This document shows positions 8,817-17,409 of a stretch of DNA of 45,962 bases, piece after piece. The position numbers and the translations under genes are program-made. How positions within the stretch are numbered: position 1 is the first letter of the stretch; each line of letters starts with the position of its first letter. The stretch lies in IMG/VR virus record IMGVR_UViG_3300036806_000238, positions 1 to 45,962 of that record; one strand, written 5' to 3'. Under the pieces are notes generated by a model. That model searched no databases and was not told where the DNA came from. It saw only the letters and a list, made by a program, of their open reading frames with translations. Source of the stretch: a virus.

Positions 8817-9101
8817 TCAATCAGATGGTTCCTGTGGTGGCTTAAAAATTTGTGGATCATTATTTTTTACTGCATTACGTGTAATTTCTACTGCTGGAGT
8901 CGTATTTGTTACAGAAGCAGCAATACCCAAAATTTTAGCAACACATAATGCTGCTGCTGATGCTGCTGCAATTAAATCTGCTTTCCAGTCAAATCCAGCA
9001 AGGCCAACAGTTCCAGAAGCAACTATCATACCTGCAAAAGACTGAATAAAAGTCCACGCAGTTCTTTCAAAAGCTCCACCGATATTAATATTTATACCCA
9101 T
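8817..9101 (-). CDS. holin (probable)
   Basis: 94 residues with AGGAGG before the ATG. Two hydrophobic segments, FIQSFAGMIVASGTVGLAG (~18-36) and LIAAASAAALCVAKILGIAA (~42-61), are followed by a polar tail. Length, topology, the WTFIQSF motif and its place right after the lysin match actinophage class II holins. It would permeabilise the inner membrane at lysis. Confidence 0.75.
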   Translation of the reverse strand: MGININIGGAFERTAWTFIQSFAGMIVASGTVGLAGFDWKADLIAAASAAALCVAKILGIAASVTNTTPAVEITRNAVKNNDPQIFKPPQEPSD

Positions 9102-9110
9102 TCATCCTCC

Positions 9111-10043
9111 TCACGGTGTTGTAGGTGTTTTATTTGTTACATTGACATCAACTGTTACTGCTCCTGTTGCAAGAGCTTGATCTACAGCTTGTATAACTTG
9201 ATCGGCTGTTAAACCATTTTGTTGTGCAACAGTATTGACCAATGTTATCATCTTTGTTTGTAGATCCACTATGTCGGCATTAGTAGAATTAGCCATATTA
9301 TTAGAATCTCTAGCTGACTGTACTAATGAAACGCCATCCCATGGCGCAAAGTGAGAACCATAAAATAGCATAGCATATACATTAGCAATAGCAGAAGCAT
9401 ACGAAACTGGCCATAGTTGTTTACCATTTTTATCAAATGGAATAAAGGTGTCATCTAAACTTGTCATTAATCCTCCTAGGTCCAAAAATTTATCACTAAT
9501 ATCACATATTATTCCATTAACTTTCCTTATTGAAGGAGCCTTATTTCTTTGCCATAGGTTTGTCCATTCTTTTTCTGCTGCTGTTGGTTCGGTACCACTA
9601 CGCCAATAGGAAGAAGCCATATTGGCATTACGAACAGCACTAAGAAATTCAGAAAATCCATAAGCACCAGTTCGAGCTAATCCTAAAACATCTCTGAATC
9701 CCCGGACGTAATCAACCGAAGATCCTATTAAAGAACTTGGTAAGTGCTCATCTGCTGTTGCAAAAATAGGTGTCCAATCTGGAATTCCTAAAGCACGTGC
9801 ATCATTGAGGGCTAGACGCGCATTAGCTACACCCCTATTATAGCCACCTTCAGAATCATGCGTGTCATATTCTGCTACCAACGCAACTTGTACACCATGC
9901 TGAGCATAATCCAAATATTCAGCAGATGTAATACGTTTACCAGAACTACCAAGCCCTACATAGCGTATTACTCCACCGAAACCATTTTGCAATAATGCAA
10001 GAGCGCCCGGTCTCCCTGCGGAAAAATCTGCAAATTGTGTCAT
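9111..10043 (-). CDS. lysin with DUF1906 (Rv2525c-type) glycoside-hydrolase-like domain
   Basis: 310 residues from ATG 10043 (a TTG just upstream is possible). Residues 1-215 match the DUF1906 TIM-barrel: FADFSAGRPGALALLQNGFG, GGVIRYVGLG, VALVAEYDTHDSEGGYNRG, PIFATADEHL, GAYGFSEFL, IICDISDKFLDLGGL. This domain is known in actinobacterial cell-wall proteins and many actinophage endolysins. A C-terminal ~90-residue tail may be structural or bind wall. Next to the holin, so lysis is the likely role. Transcription appears leaderless (see 10050-10078). Confidence 0.82.
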   Translation of the reverse strand: MTQFADFSAGRPGALALLQNGFGGVIRYVGLGSSGKRITSAEYLDYAQHGVQVALVAEYDTHDSEGGYNRGVANARLALNDARALGIPDWTPIFATADEHLPSSLIGSSVDYVRGFRDVLGLARTGAYGFSEFLSAVRNANMASSYWRSGTEPTAAEKEWTNLWQRNKAPSIRKVNGIICDISDKFLDLGGLMTSLDDTFIPFDKNGKQLWPVSYASAIANVYAMLFYGSHFAPWDGVSLVQSARDSNNMANSTNADIVDLQTKMITLVNTVAQQNGLTADQVIQAVDQALATGAVTVDVNVTNKTPTTP

Positions 10044-10049
10044 CAAGTT

Positions 10050-10078
10050 ATTATAGCAATGTCCATACTATAGTGCAA
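10050..10078 (-). promoter_or_regulatory. late promoter, leaderless, for the lysis genes
   Basis: On the leftward strand TTGCAC (10073-10078), 17 bases, TATAAT (10050-10055), then six bases to ATG 10043. The expected +1 is the A of the start codon. There is no ribosome site. Confidence 0.78.
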
Positions 10079-10084
10079 TGTTGA

Positions 10085-13060
10085 TTAAGTAATAAGATCA
10101 ACCACTTCGCAACCACCGGCCGAACATGCTAATTCTCTTCCTCCTATAACTGCTGCATCATCATTTTCATAATGCGCCAATAAAGACCAATGTAATTCTT
10201 TAGGCATTTTTTCTACAGCTTCATTGTATTGTGCTTCTGTTATTTCTTGGTAAGGTGCTTGTTGATAAACATGATCTGCGTAAGGTAGGAAACTAATCCC
10301 TGAAACTTCATCAAAATTGTCATATACCCATTTACCTACATCAAGCCATTCGTCTTCTTTAACATTTACAGTAATTGAAGGCTTATGCTCGCACCAATGT
10401 CTCTGGTAAGTAAGCCATAATTCTAAATGCTCTAGAGCTGTAATGTCTTTTCTTGTTAACGCATTTTTTGGACTTTTAATAGGAAAACTAAAAACTTCTG
10501 AAACTTCTGGCTTCATGAGATCTGGTTCACATGGAATTCCAGAATCTTTTAAAAATTGTCCCAAAGGATCTTTTGAATCACTGCGCACCGTTCTAATATA
10601 ATATTCGCTGTGCCAAGGATGAATTCCACTACTAGTATTTGTTAATTGACTAGAATTTCCTTCTGGTTTGACACAAGTTATAGCAGCAGAAATATTTATT
10701 CCTAATTGTGGTGCAAGTTTTTCATTCACTTTTCTAGCATGTAGTCGTAATTCATCAAGCCATTCCGCCGTTTTTTCTAGTCCTTGGCTTCCATTGAGAA
10801 CAGCATGTCCAAAAATGCCGGACAAAGAAACACCCAAAAGTCTTTCTTCTTCTGCATTTTGCTTCCATTCTTTCTTCAAATAATGAAAATGTATAATACA
10901 TGCTTGCCAAGTTCCTAATATTGTTGCCAATTCAACTTTATCTTTTAGTTCTTCTAGAGTTTCATTTCCAGCAACAGGAATGCTACTCAAATTACAAAAA
11001 GAATAAGGTTTTAATAAAATTTCACTACAGTTGTGGATCTTGAAACCATTTGCCCAACCCCAATGTGTAATAGGCTCACTAAAATCATAAACTGCTTCTA
11101 TGCCAATATAATCTATTGATATAATATCAACTATTCTAGACTTAAATTTCTTATTCGGATCTCCATGGCACTCTAAGGATTTATGTTCATGCTGAAACCC
11201 TATTTCTTTTTGAAACTTAGAGTACTGGTAAGCACCTGATATATTCAAGTCATATGATTGTTTACTAATATAGGTTCCATTAGACCATTGTATTTCACTT
11301 TCTTTATTTGTAGTAATGTAGGAACTAAACCCCAAGGCCGACAATAGTCGCTGGCAATCCTGAACCATTTTATAGCAAGTTGCCTTTAAATCAATTCTGT
11401 TGTGCTTAGGCATAGCACCACCATTGGCACTGAATTGGCCACGAAGAAAAGCATATAGACTCTTGGCTGACCAAGTAAAAATAGACTCTGGGTATTGTCT
11501 TTGTGGAAGTGGAGAAAGGCTGAATCCATATGCTTGCATTTCTGCAAGCATGTCTTTTATTCTAAACAAGTTGTCTTCAGTTATAGAGATTCTATCACCC
11601 AGCGTTTTATGTAAAAATTCAATAACTTCTTTTTCTCCTGTTTTTATATATACCGAAGTTCCACCATTTTTTTGAATATATCCGTCACCAAAAAGAAGTC
11701 CATATAATTCTGCATTAGGAACATCAATTCCTCCAGTATGTACTTGCAATTGGTTGTAAAATGGCTTAACTTTCATTCCTGGTTCTAAATCTCCAACAGT
11801 TAATTCTATTGACTTATTAAATACTTCTTGACTAGGAAAAGTTTTTGTCATTACTTCGATAACATGATTTTTAGTTAACTTTATTTCTTGACCATTTGAC
11901 AATTTTATAGAATATACCGGCTTATCTCCTGTATACCATGCAGATGACTGAGCAAATTTTCCATCTCCATTAAATATTTCAAAGTCTTTATCACAAAGAT
12001 CTCCTATTCTCTGCAAACCTTCAGAGGTTAATAACAAAGTATCACTGGCCAGGCAAGGATTTGATTTATATTCAATATCTGAATCACGTAAGCCATATTT
12101 AGCTGCTTGTTTTTGCGCCGCTTTAAGATTAAAAATACCTCTTTCGCCAGAACCACTTTCTATTAGAGAATTCCATTCTCTCAAAAAGGTTTTAACATCT
12201 GGTTTGCCATAATAAACAGCAGAATTATTGGCCATTGAACGTTGAGCATTATCTATCCAGAATTGTCCGTTCTTCGCTTCAGCCATATCTTTGTCGCTAA
12301 GATCTGAAAAGGAGATTATTGCGCTGCGACGGACGGAACCTGCTATGACAACTTCTCCTATTTTACAAACAATATCATGGCATTCCAAAGGACTTAGTTT
12401 TCTACCACGTGCGCCTTCAAATTTCTTGATAATAAAATTAAACAATTGCCGTAATGGTTCCGAACCAGAAGCCCTACCACCAAAAGTTTTAAGTCTTTCT
12501 CCAGCCTTACGTACCTTAGAAAAATCAAATTGAGGTATTTGGCCAGCATAAAGTGTAGAAATCAATACTCGTAAAGATTTAGCCCAACCTTCTCTATTGT
12601 CAGCAATAACTATCATGTGATCTGAATCTTCTAGATCAATAGAGACTGTGGGAAGCATATTTGTATACTTTTGTTCAACAGAAACACCACAGCCCGTACC
12701 ACACATCAGTATAAACATCAATTCATCAAAAGATTTAATAGAGTCTATAGGTAAATAGGAGCAATTGTATGATGCTATAGCGCTCTTTTCTAAAGCCTTC
12801 CCACTTGTCATAAGCGCACGTAAAGAAGGAAGCACCTGCATGTTAATAACAGAATCTTTTATTGCGTCAAATTGATTTTGCTCAATACTATAATCGTTGT
12901 TTTTTTGCAAATATTCACGCATAAAAACCATATAGCGATCTACTGTTTCTGCCCATGTTTCTCTGCGATTTTTTCCTTCATCCCACCTTGCATATCTGCT
13001 GATAGCGATAAAGTTTCTATATGGATCTTTAATATATCCATCCTTGTCTAATAATGACAA
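10085..13060 (-). CDS. nrdJ: adenosylcobalamin-dependent ribonucleoside-triphosphate reductase (class II), intein-containing
   Basis: 991 residues including a 342-residue intein (336-677). The host protein has class II reductase blocks: SYNCSYLPI, MCGTGCGVSVEQ, KNGQFWIDNAQRSM, the active-site NPC junction, FCNLSSIPVAG, CVKPEGNSSQLTNTSSGIHP, and a C-terminal redox pair CSAGGCE. It reduces ribonucleotides to deoxyribonucleotides without oxygen dependence, using B12 taken from or made by the host. The start is TTG with AGAAAGGAAG upstream. It sits in the late strand between lysis and DNA-processing genes. ThyX on the other strand supplies dTMP for the same pool. Confidence 0.92.
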   Translation of the reverse strand: MSLLDKDGYIKDPYRNFIAISRYARWDEGKNRRETWAETVDRYMVFMREYLQKNNDYSIEQNQFDAIKDSVINMQVLPSLRALMTSGKALEKSAIASYNCSYLPIDSIKSFDELMFILMCGTGCGVSVEQKYTNMLPTVSIDLEDSDHMIVIADNREGWAKSLRVLISTLYAGQIPQFDFSKVRKAGERLKTFGGRASGSEPLRQLFNFIIKKFEGARGRKLSPLECHDIVCKIGEVVIAGSVRRSAIISFSDLSDKDMAEAKNGQFWIDNAQRSMANNSAVYYGKPDVKTFLREWNSLIESGSGERGIFNLKAAQKQAAKYGLRDSDIEYKSNPCLASDTLLLTSEGLQRIGDLCDKDFEIFNGDGKFAQSSAWYTGDKPVYSIKLSNGQEIKLTKNHVIEVMTKTFPSQEVFNKSIELTVGDLEPGMKVKPFYNQLQVHTGGIDVPNAELYGLLFGDGYIQKNGGTSVYIKTGEKEVIEFLHKTLGDRISITEDNLFRIKDMLAEMQAYGFSLSPLPQRQYPESIFTWSAKSLYAFLRGQFSANGGAMPKHNRIDLKATCYKMVQDCQRLLSALGFSSYITTNKESEIQWSNGTYISKQSYDLNISGAYQYSKFQKEIGFQHEHKSLECHGDPNKKFKSRIVDIISIDYIGIEAVYDFSEPITHWGWANGFKIHNCSEILLKPYSFCNLSSIPVAGNETLEELKDKVELATILGTWQACIIHFHYLKKEWKQNAEEERLLGVSLSGIFGHAVLNGSQGLEKTAEWLDELRLHARKVNEKLAPQLGINISAAITCVKPEGNSSQLTNTSSGIHPWHSEYYIRTVRSDSKDPLGQFLKDSGIPCEPDLMKPEVSEVFSFPIKSPKNALTRKDITALEHLELWLTYQRHWCEHKPSITVNVKEDEWLDVGKWVYDNFDEVSGISFLPYADHVYQQAPYQEITEAQYNEAVEKMPKELHWSLLAHYENDDAAVIGGRELACSAGGCEVVDLIT
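11030..12055 (-). mobile_element. LAGLIDADG-type intein within NrdJ
   Basis: Residues 336-677 of the reductase. It starts at Cys in SNP|CLASDTLLLTSEG and ends HN|CSE, with the next extein Cys in place; excision restores YKSNPCSEILL. Splicing block A (CLASDTLLLTSEGLQRI), block B (KLTKNHVIEV), endonuclease dodecapeptides (AELYGLLFGDGYI and LYAFLRGQFSANGG) and C-terminal FKIHN are all visible, so it looks splicing-competent and endonuclease-bearing. The insertion point is the catalytic-cysteine motif of the reductase, a frequent intein site. Confidence 0.9.
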
Positions 13061-13064
13061 AAAA

Positions 13065-13493
13065 CTACTTCCTTTCTTTGTGTAGCTCTATATATAAGAT
13101 TGCATTATTCAAAAATACAACATTTTCTTCAAACAAACCTATTCCTCTATTACAGTCTTGACACAATAAGTCCCTTAAACAAAGATCACATGCTTTTTGT
13201 GTAGGATGATTATTAGAACAATCATGATCATGATCAACAACAAGTGTACCAACTTCTTCATAATGTTTATTGCATATTTTGCAGCAACCAGCTTGTTCTT
13301 CAAGCTTTTTATTATATATAGAAATATCAATACCATAATAATATAAAAGTTTTCTAGATTTTTCGGCTATAGGATTATTCATCCTATAAAACTTAGCTGC
13401 TTTTTTTAAGCAATTTATGCATCTGTTTTTCCCGGCCCAAAAATCTGTTTCAGCTTTGTTTTCTAGACAGGAATTACATACCTTATTTGTCAT
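13065..13493 (-). CDS. recombination endonuclease VII-like (HNH/His-Me) nuclease
   Basis: 142 residues from ATG 13493. Zinc cysteines (CNSC...CINC; CCKIC), the core VVDHDHDC and a C-terminal LCQDCNRGIGLFEENV match the endonuclease VII family (T4 gp49). Such enzymes cleave branched DNA before packaging; some copies are freestanding mobile nucleases. The start overlaps the glycosyltransferase end, and the reductase follows five bases after the stop. A packaging role is inferred from family. Confidence 0.82.
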   Translation of the reverse strand: MTNKVCNSCLENKAETDFWAGKNRCINCLKKAAKFYRMNNPIAEKSRKLLYYYGIDISIYNKKLEEQAGCCKICNKHYEEVGTLVVDHDHDCSNNHPTQKACDLCLRDLLCQDCNRGIGLFEENVVFLNNAILYIELHKERK

Positions 13494-14508
13494 TGAGTAT
13501 AGCACGCTTAGAACTTGTTAAATAAGAGTTAAAAATAGGTTCAAAAGCTTTTTTTGTCAAAGTATCCCAGTCGTAAGCTGCATGAACAGAAAAACTTTGC
13601 TTATAATATGAATCAATAATTGAATCGTAATTAGAATAAACAAATCTATATTTTTCTACTAAATTATCAAAATCAGGTTTAAGTATTTGCCCCGGGTGCA
13701 TAGTTGGCCACGGAGAATCAATATAAGTAGATTCTAATCCCAATGTTCCTAAATAATCAATATAGGGGGCACATTCAGCAGTACAAATTGCTGGTATACC
13801 AGTAGCCAAGGCTTGTAATCCTGGATAACCGAAACCTTCACCAGCGCTGGGCATTACCAAACAATGTGCTTTATGGTAAAGGGCAACCATAGATTCCAAT
13901 TCTTCGTATGTTTGTGTGATCACGGTTACATTCTTTCCTAGATCCCCGCGAATACTTCCAAAACGATCATAATTACGTATTGTTGATGGACCCTTTGATT
14001 TGATAACGAGCTGTACATCGTCAGCATCCCCAAAAGCAGCCCTGAAAGCGTTGTAGGCGAGCTGTCCATTTTTTCTGGTGGTTGGTTCCCCATCATGTAA
14101 AAAAACGAGCTTAGAATCGATCTGACGCCTTCTTGGTTTCCACATAGGGTCAATTCCATGTGGATAAACTGTAGAAACAGGATATCCGTTCGCTTCAAGC
14201 ATATTTTTACACCATTCTGTTGCTGTCCAGAATTCATCCACTTCTTCTAAAATGTCATGCCAGTCGTCTTGTAGTAGACTCGATTCCCAGACACAACAAT
14301 AAATTTGTTTTCTTTTTGGAGTTAAATAATCAGCGAAAATAGAAGGGAATGCGAAATTGAATTGAACATCTGCATTGGTGGGCATGTGAGGTAGAATGGC
14401 AACACCATGTCCCAATCTATTAAGGCTACTTACAATGCCATGACCTGCAATTCCATACCCACCATGTAAATTTAAATCCCCCGGATTACAATAAAAAGCT
14501 AGTTCCAT
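13483..14508 (-). CDS. glycosyltransferase, GT-B fold (GT4-like)
   Basis: 341 residues. The N-terminal half has MELAFYCNPGDLNLHGGYGI and GHGIVSSLNRLGH. The C-terminal nucleotide-sugar half has FLHDGEPTTRKNGQ, VIKSKGP and PSAGEGFGYPGLQALATGIP, where the EGFG..GLQALA pattern is the GT4 donor site. Shine-Dalgarno GAAAGGA. First gene of the late leftward block. The target could be phage DNA, virion proteins or host surface sugars; the sequence does not decide. Confidence 0.82.
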   Translation of the reverse strand: MELAFYCNPGDLNLHGGYGIAGHGIVSSLNRLGHGVAILPHMPTNADVQFNFAFPSIFADYLTPKRKQIYCCVWESSLLQDDWHDILEEVDEFWTATEWCKNMLEANGYPVSTVYPHGIDPMWKPRRRQIDSKLVFLHDGEPTTRKNGQLAYNAFRAAFGDADDVQLVIKSKGPSTIRNYDRFGSIRGDLGKNVTVITQTYEELESMVALYHKAHCLVMPSAGEGFGYPGLQALATGIPAICTAECAPYIDYLGTLGLESTYIDSPWPTMHPGQILKPDFDNLVEKYRFVYSNYDSIIDSYYKQSFSVHAAYDWDTLTKKAFEPIFNSYLTSSKRAILNDK

Positions 14509-14581
14509 ATCAGTCCTTTCTTGAGATCATGTTAGCATAGGAACTTTTCTGAAGCAAAGTTGATAATCGAACAGCAGTGAC

Positions 14582-14610
14582 TTGACAAAGCCTTCAAAAA
14601 GACGTACCAT
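14582..14610 (+). promoter_or_regulatory. rightward promoter of the small-gene operon
   Basis: TTGACA (14582-14587), 17 bases, TACCAT (14605-14610). It lies in the 300-bp divergent region and would give a leader of about 200 bases before the first gene, AT-rich with several runs of TTTGTTT. Confidence 0.6.
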
Positions 14611-14785
14611 TCGGTTACACTTAATCCTTATATAGAGACTTATATGGCTTCCTAAAAATAAACAATTGTTTTTCTATTTGTTTCTTCATTTGTTTAGTAA
14701 TATCTATAGAAAAAACATAAAAGAAAAAATAGGTGTTATCAATTTGTTTAATATAGAGTCTTTAATATTAAGACAGTTATAAGAC

Positions 14786-14797
14786 GTCATATATGAC
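14786..14797. promoter_or_regulatory. 12-bp palindrome, possible operator
   Basis: GTCATATATGAC is a perfect palindrome 19 bases before the first rightward ATG and just ahead of its ribosome site. It could be a repressor site for the operon. Nothing else is seen in 14509-14815 apart from the promoter. Confidence 0.35.
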
Positions 14798-14815
14798 ACA
14801 TATTAAGGAGATAAT

Positions 14816-14980
14816 ATGATCAGTAAAATAGACTTTTTAAAAATAGCGTCTATGCTAGATGAATTTGGAGAATTATGTGACAAACAAAATATTAAATTTA
14901 ATAAATTCACAGAAGAAGAACTTTTAGAATTATTGAAAATGTACAAAAACTATAAAATAGGAGACAAACCTCCTTTTTAA
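14816..14980 (+). CDS. small acidic hypothetical protein
   Basis: 54 residues (MISKIDFLKIASMLDEF...), helical and acidic, with AAGGAG seven bases before the ATG. First gene of the rightward operon, nine bases before the zinc-ribbon gene. Not recognised. Confidence 0.65.
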   Translation: MISKIDFLKIASMLDEFGELCDKQNIKFNKFTEEELLELLKMYKNYKIGDKPPF

Positions 14981-14988
14981 GGATAAAA

Positions 14989-15222
14989 ATGAATGTTGAA
15001 GTTATTAATGAATATAAAAGATGGGCAGAAAGACATATGGTTGATAAAAAACCAATTACTTGTCTTTCTTGTAATCTCCCCCTATTACCAATGGTAGAAC
15101 CTTTAGCTATTTTGTTAAAATGTGTTTTGTGTGGCTACAGCAAAGATCTTGGTTATGGTGAATATATAAGATTTGCTAAACTAAATATTATGGCTGAAAA
15201 AATGCTTGATCAGCTCACTTGA
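14989..15222 (+). CDS. small zinc-ribbon protein
   Basis: 77 residues with two CxxC knuckles (CLSC at ~24-27, CVLC at ~45-48), typical of a zinc ribbon, in an otherwise helical protein. Shine-Dalgarno AAGGAT. It may bind nucleic acid or the host RNA polymerase; that is inference from the fold only. Confidence 0.72.
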   Translation: MNVEVINEYKRWAERHMVDKKPITCLSCNLPLLPMVEPLAILLKCVLCGYSKDLGYGEYIRFAKLNIMAEKMLDQLT

Positions 15223-15247
15223 CTTGAATTTTTAGCTATGCTAAGCT
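15219..15247 (+). promoter_or_regulatory. candidate internal promoter with overlapping inverted repeat
   Basis: TTGACT (15219-15224), 17 bases, TAAGCT (15242-15247), ahead of the DNA glycosylase gene. An inverted repeat TTAGC-TAT-GCTAA (15232-15244) overlaps the -10 and could be an operator. The -10 match is weak. Confidence 0.4.
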
Positions 15248-15271
15248 CTAGCTGGATAGGAGGACTTCATT

Positions 15272-15832
15272 ATGGTAATGACCTTTATGCCATATGGTAA
15301 CGATTTCAAACAAACAGCAAAATGCTTAGATAATGCTAGATTAATTAAACAAAGATTAGAATCTAAAATGATTATGGCCACCTTAGGTGGCTTTTCTGAT
15401 TCTTGGTCAAATCATCCTGTAATGCATATGTGGAACGGACATTTAAATTGGTTATATGCTTATAATACTGCCATATATGAAGAATATGCTAATAGAGGGT
15501 TTAATGATAATACTAGAAAAGATTTTGATTTACTCTATTCACAAATTTGTGCTAATCCTCTATTGGTAAGTAATTCTGAACCCTATTGGCTTAATTGTTC
15601 AAATACACATTATACCCACAGAGGAAATCTTTTTAGAAAAAAACCAGAACATTACAAGGATTTTTCTATTTTTCAAGATTATAGAAAATATGTTTGTTGT
15701 CCTGATCAAGGACATGCTTGTAATACTTTTTGGGTTTCTCATTTTGAGAATCGTTTACTTGAGGACTCCCTCTATTTTGACAAAGTTTTTAAAATTGCTC
15801 CAACTAAGAGAGAATTAGGACCCTCAATATGA
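15272..15832 (+). CDS. pyrimidine-dimer DNA glycosylase-like protein (MSMEG_6728/Pyr_excise family)
   Basis: 186 residues. Blocks DFKQTAKCLDNARLIKQR, SNHPVMHMWNGHLNWL, YWLNCSNTHYTHRGNLFRKK and PEHYK match the actinobacterial MSMEG_6728 branch of the T4 DenV-like pyrimidine-dimer glycosylase family, which start base-excision repair at UV dimers. AGGAGG lies 8 bases upstream and a promoter may precede it, so it could be expressed apart from the earlier genes. Probable role: repair of phage DNA. Confidence 0.78.
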   Translation: MVMTFMPYGNDFKQTAKCLDNARLIKQRLESKMIMATLGGFSDSWSNHPVMHMWNGHLNWLYAYNTAIYEEYANRGFNDNTRKDFDLLYSQICANPLLVSNSEPYWLNCSNTHYTHRGNLFRKKPEHYKDFSIFQDYRKYVCCPDQGHACNTFWVSHFENRLLEDSLYFDKVFKIAPTKRELGPSI

Positions 15833-15990
15833 TTGAATACTTTATTATTGACAACCGAACAAATAAAATAGTTAACTGTGTTACTTCCTCTATTGAACCA
15901 AAAAATATGTTCGGCGAAGATTATTATCTTACATCGGAACCTACTTTAGAACAGCTTAGTAATTACCAGTATTATAATGAACGTCCATAG
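15829..15990 (+). CDS. small hypothetical protein coupled to the glycosylase
   Basis: 53 residues (MIEYFIIDNRTNKIVNCVTS), overlapping the upstream stop by ATGA. The first strand pair looks like a small beta domain. Not recognised. Confidence 0.65.
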   Translation: MIEYFIIDNRTNKIVNCVTSSIEPKNMFGEDYYLTSEPTLEQLSNYQYYNERP

Positions 15991-16045
15991 CTCCTACAAT
16001 ACTCCTATATGGCTCTCAGATCAAATCTAAGGGAAGAACTAATAT

Positions 16046-16351
16046 ATGTCGGTATATGTTGACAATGTTTTTATTCCAGCCAGGATAAAGAATTGGAATA
16101 CTACTTGGTGCCATATGACAGCAGATACACAAGAAGAATTACATCTATTTGCTGAAAAAATAGGACTTAAGAAATCCTATTTTCAAGATCCATTAACTAA
16201 AAAGAATTCTTTACCAGCTAAACCCGGAAGTATAGCTTCTCGTTTTTGGCATTATGACGTCACTGCTAATAAACGGCAGTTAGCCCTAAAAAAGGGTGCA
16301 TTAGCTGTAACAGCATTTGAAATGCTAGAAATTATGAAAGGTAGACCATGA
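16046..16351 (+). CDS. DUF4031 domain protein
   Basis: 101 residues. MSVYVDNVFIPARIKNW, CHMTADTQEELHLFAEKIGL, a Phe-Trp-His-Tyr-Asp patch (RFWHYDVT) and KRQLALKKGALAVT fit DUF4031, a small family common in actinobacteria and their phages with no firm function. It overlaps the NADAR gene by ATGA, so the two are probably made together. A diverged paralogue lies at 25616-25864. Confidence 0.78.
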   Translation: MSVYVDNVFIPARIKNWNTTWCHMTADTQEELHLFAEKIGLKKSYFQDPLTKKNSLPAKPGSIASRFWHYDVTANKRQLALKKGALAVTAFEMLEIMKGRP

Positions 16352-16791
16352 TTGATGACTTTAGAATGCAGAATTATTTTCTTAGCAATTTTTACCCACA
16401 TATAATATTTGCTGGTCCTCACCACATTACCTATCCAACTTTAGAACATGCTTATCAAGCAGCTAAAACAGATAGTTTGGTAGAAGCTACAAGTATTTCT
16501 AAAGCTGCTTCGCCCGGTTTTGCTAAAAGGTTAGGTAGACAAGTAAAACTAATAGATAATTGGGATGCTGTCAAAGATGCTGTTATGTTACGTCTATTAA
16601 TAATAAAATTTGCAGATCCAGTATTAAATAGCTTGCTTGAAGCTACTGCTAATGAAGAATTGGTAGAAGGAAATTATTGGCATGATAATTATTGGGGACA
16701 TTGTTTTTGTGCTAAATGCAAACTACCCGGCGAAAATAAATTAGGAAAAATGCTCATGCAGATTAGAAACAAGGAATTTTTAGCCGCATGA
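16348..16791 (+). CDS. NADAR (YbiA-like, DUF1768) N-glycosidase
   Basis: 147 residues. FLSNFYPHIIFAG, YPTLEHAYQAAKT, LGRQVKLIDNWDAVKDAVM and WGHCFCAKCKLPGENKLGKM are the family blocks. NADAR enzymes cleave N-glycosidic bonds in ribosyl compounds (YbiA acts on riboflavin intermediates) and some remove ADP-ribose from guanine or act in NAD metabolism. In a phage it may undo ADP-ribosylation damage or recycle NAD derivatives; the exact substrate is not readable from sequence. Confidence 0.88.
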   Translation: MIDDFRMQNYFLSNFYPHIIFAGPHHITYPTLEHAYQAAKTDSLVEATSISKAASPGFAKRLGRQVKLIDNWDAVKDAVMLRLLIIKFADPVLNSLLEATANEELVEGNYWHDNYWGHCFCAKCKLPGENKLGKMLMQIRNKEFLAA

Positions 16792-16844
16792 CAGTTGAAG
16801 ATGCCGTAAAGCCGCCTATATTCGAATCTAAAAAGGAAAACTAA
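16788..16844 (+). CDS. 18-residue micro-ORF
   Basis: MTVEDAVKPPIFESKKEN, overlapping NADAR by ATGA. Its stop immediately precedes the next TTG start, so it may act mainly as a translational bridge. Confidence 0.4.
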   Translation: MTVEDAVKPPIFESKKEN

Positions 16845-17234
16845 TTGAAGTATACAGATGAACAGCTAAAACAAATATTATGTATCTTTGGTGACGATGG
16901 ACTTTGTGAAAATTTACAGTGGGAAGTTTATGCCGGAGAAATTGTTTTCAATATTAATTGTAATGATTTCTTTGGGTGGGCAGTAGGTGATTCTGAAATA
17001 ATTGAGCCAGAAGATATTGTCTTGTTACAACAAACTAAAGAAGATTGTTTATTACTTGATAGAGATGGAGACTGCTATTTTCATATGGTTTTTTGTTGTC
17101 GTAAGCGTAAAATGCAACCACAAGGAGCTGTATATATGCACTATCCAGCATACATACAAGAATTATTTAATGAAGCTGGACCTGCCCGTACAGTAGATAT
17201 TTTGAATCCGATCGAAGGAAGAAAAAATGCTTGA
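16845..17234 (+). CDS. hypothetical protein, TTG start
   Basis: 129 residues (MKYTDEQLKQILCIFGDDG). The TTG directly follows the previous TAA and is served by AAAGGA 8 bases upstream, which decides the start. Acidic, with several cysteines (CLLLDRDGDCYFHMVFCCRKR). Not recognised. Confidence 0.68.
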   Translation: MKYTDEQLKQILCIFGDDGLCENLQWEVYAGEIVFNINCNDFFGWAVGDSEIIEPEDIVLLQQTKEDCLLLDRDGDCYFHMVFCCRKRKMQPQGAVYMHYPAYIQELFNEAGPARTVDILNPIEGRKNA

Positions 17235-17409
17235 TTCTTATGAACAAGAAGCACTAGACGAATTACTAATTGAAGTACCAGAAGCTTTACAAACTGCATA
17301 TACTCATGTCATTGATAATTTATGCATATGGTATGGAGATAAAGCATATAGAGAAATTGCACAATGGCATCAATGTTTAATTCCATTATTGGACAGCCAT
17401 GCATGTTGA
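17227..17409 (+). CDS. small helical hypothetical protein
   Basis: 60 residues (MLDSYEQEALDELLIEVPEA), acidic and all-helical. The start overlaps the upstream end by 8 bases and has GGAAG upstream. Not recognised. Confidence 0.65.
   Translation: MLDSYEQEALDELLIEVPEALQTAYTHVIDNLCIWYGDKAYREIAQWHQCLIPLLDSHAC

Noticed and set aside
15237-15242. TATGCT as a -10 shared with the glycosyltransferase upstream region (TATGCTAA near 14533)
   Set aside because: The only TTG-type -35 lies 12 bases away in both cases, too close; other TATGCTAA copies occur inside genes.
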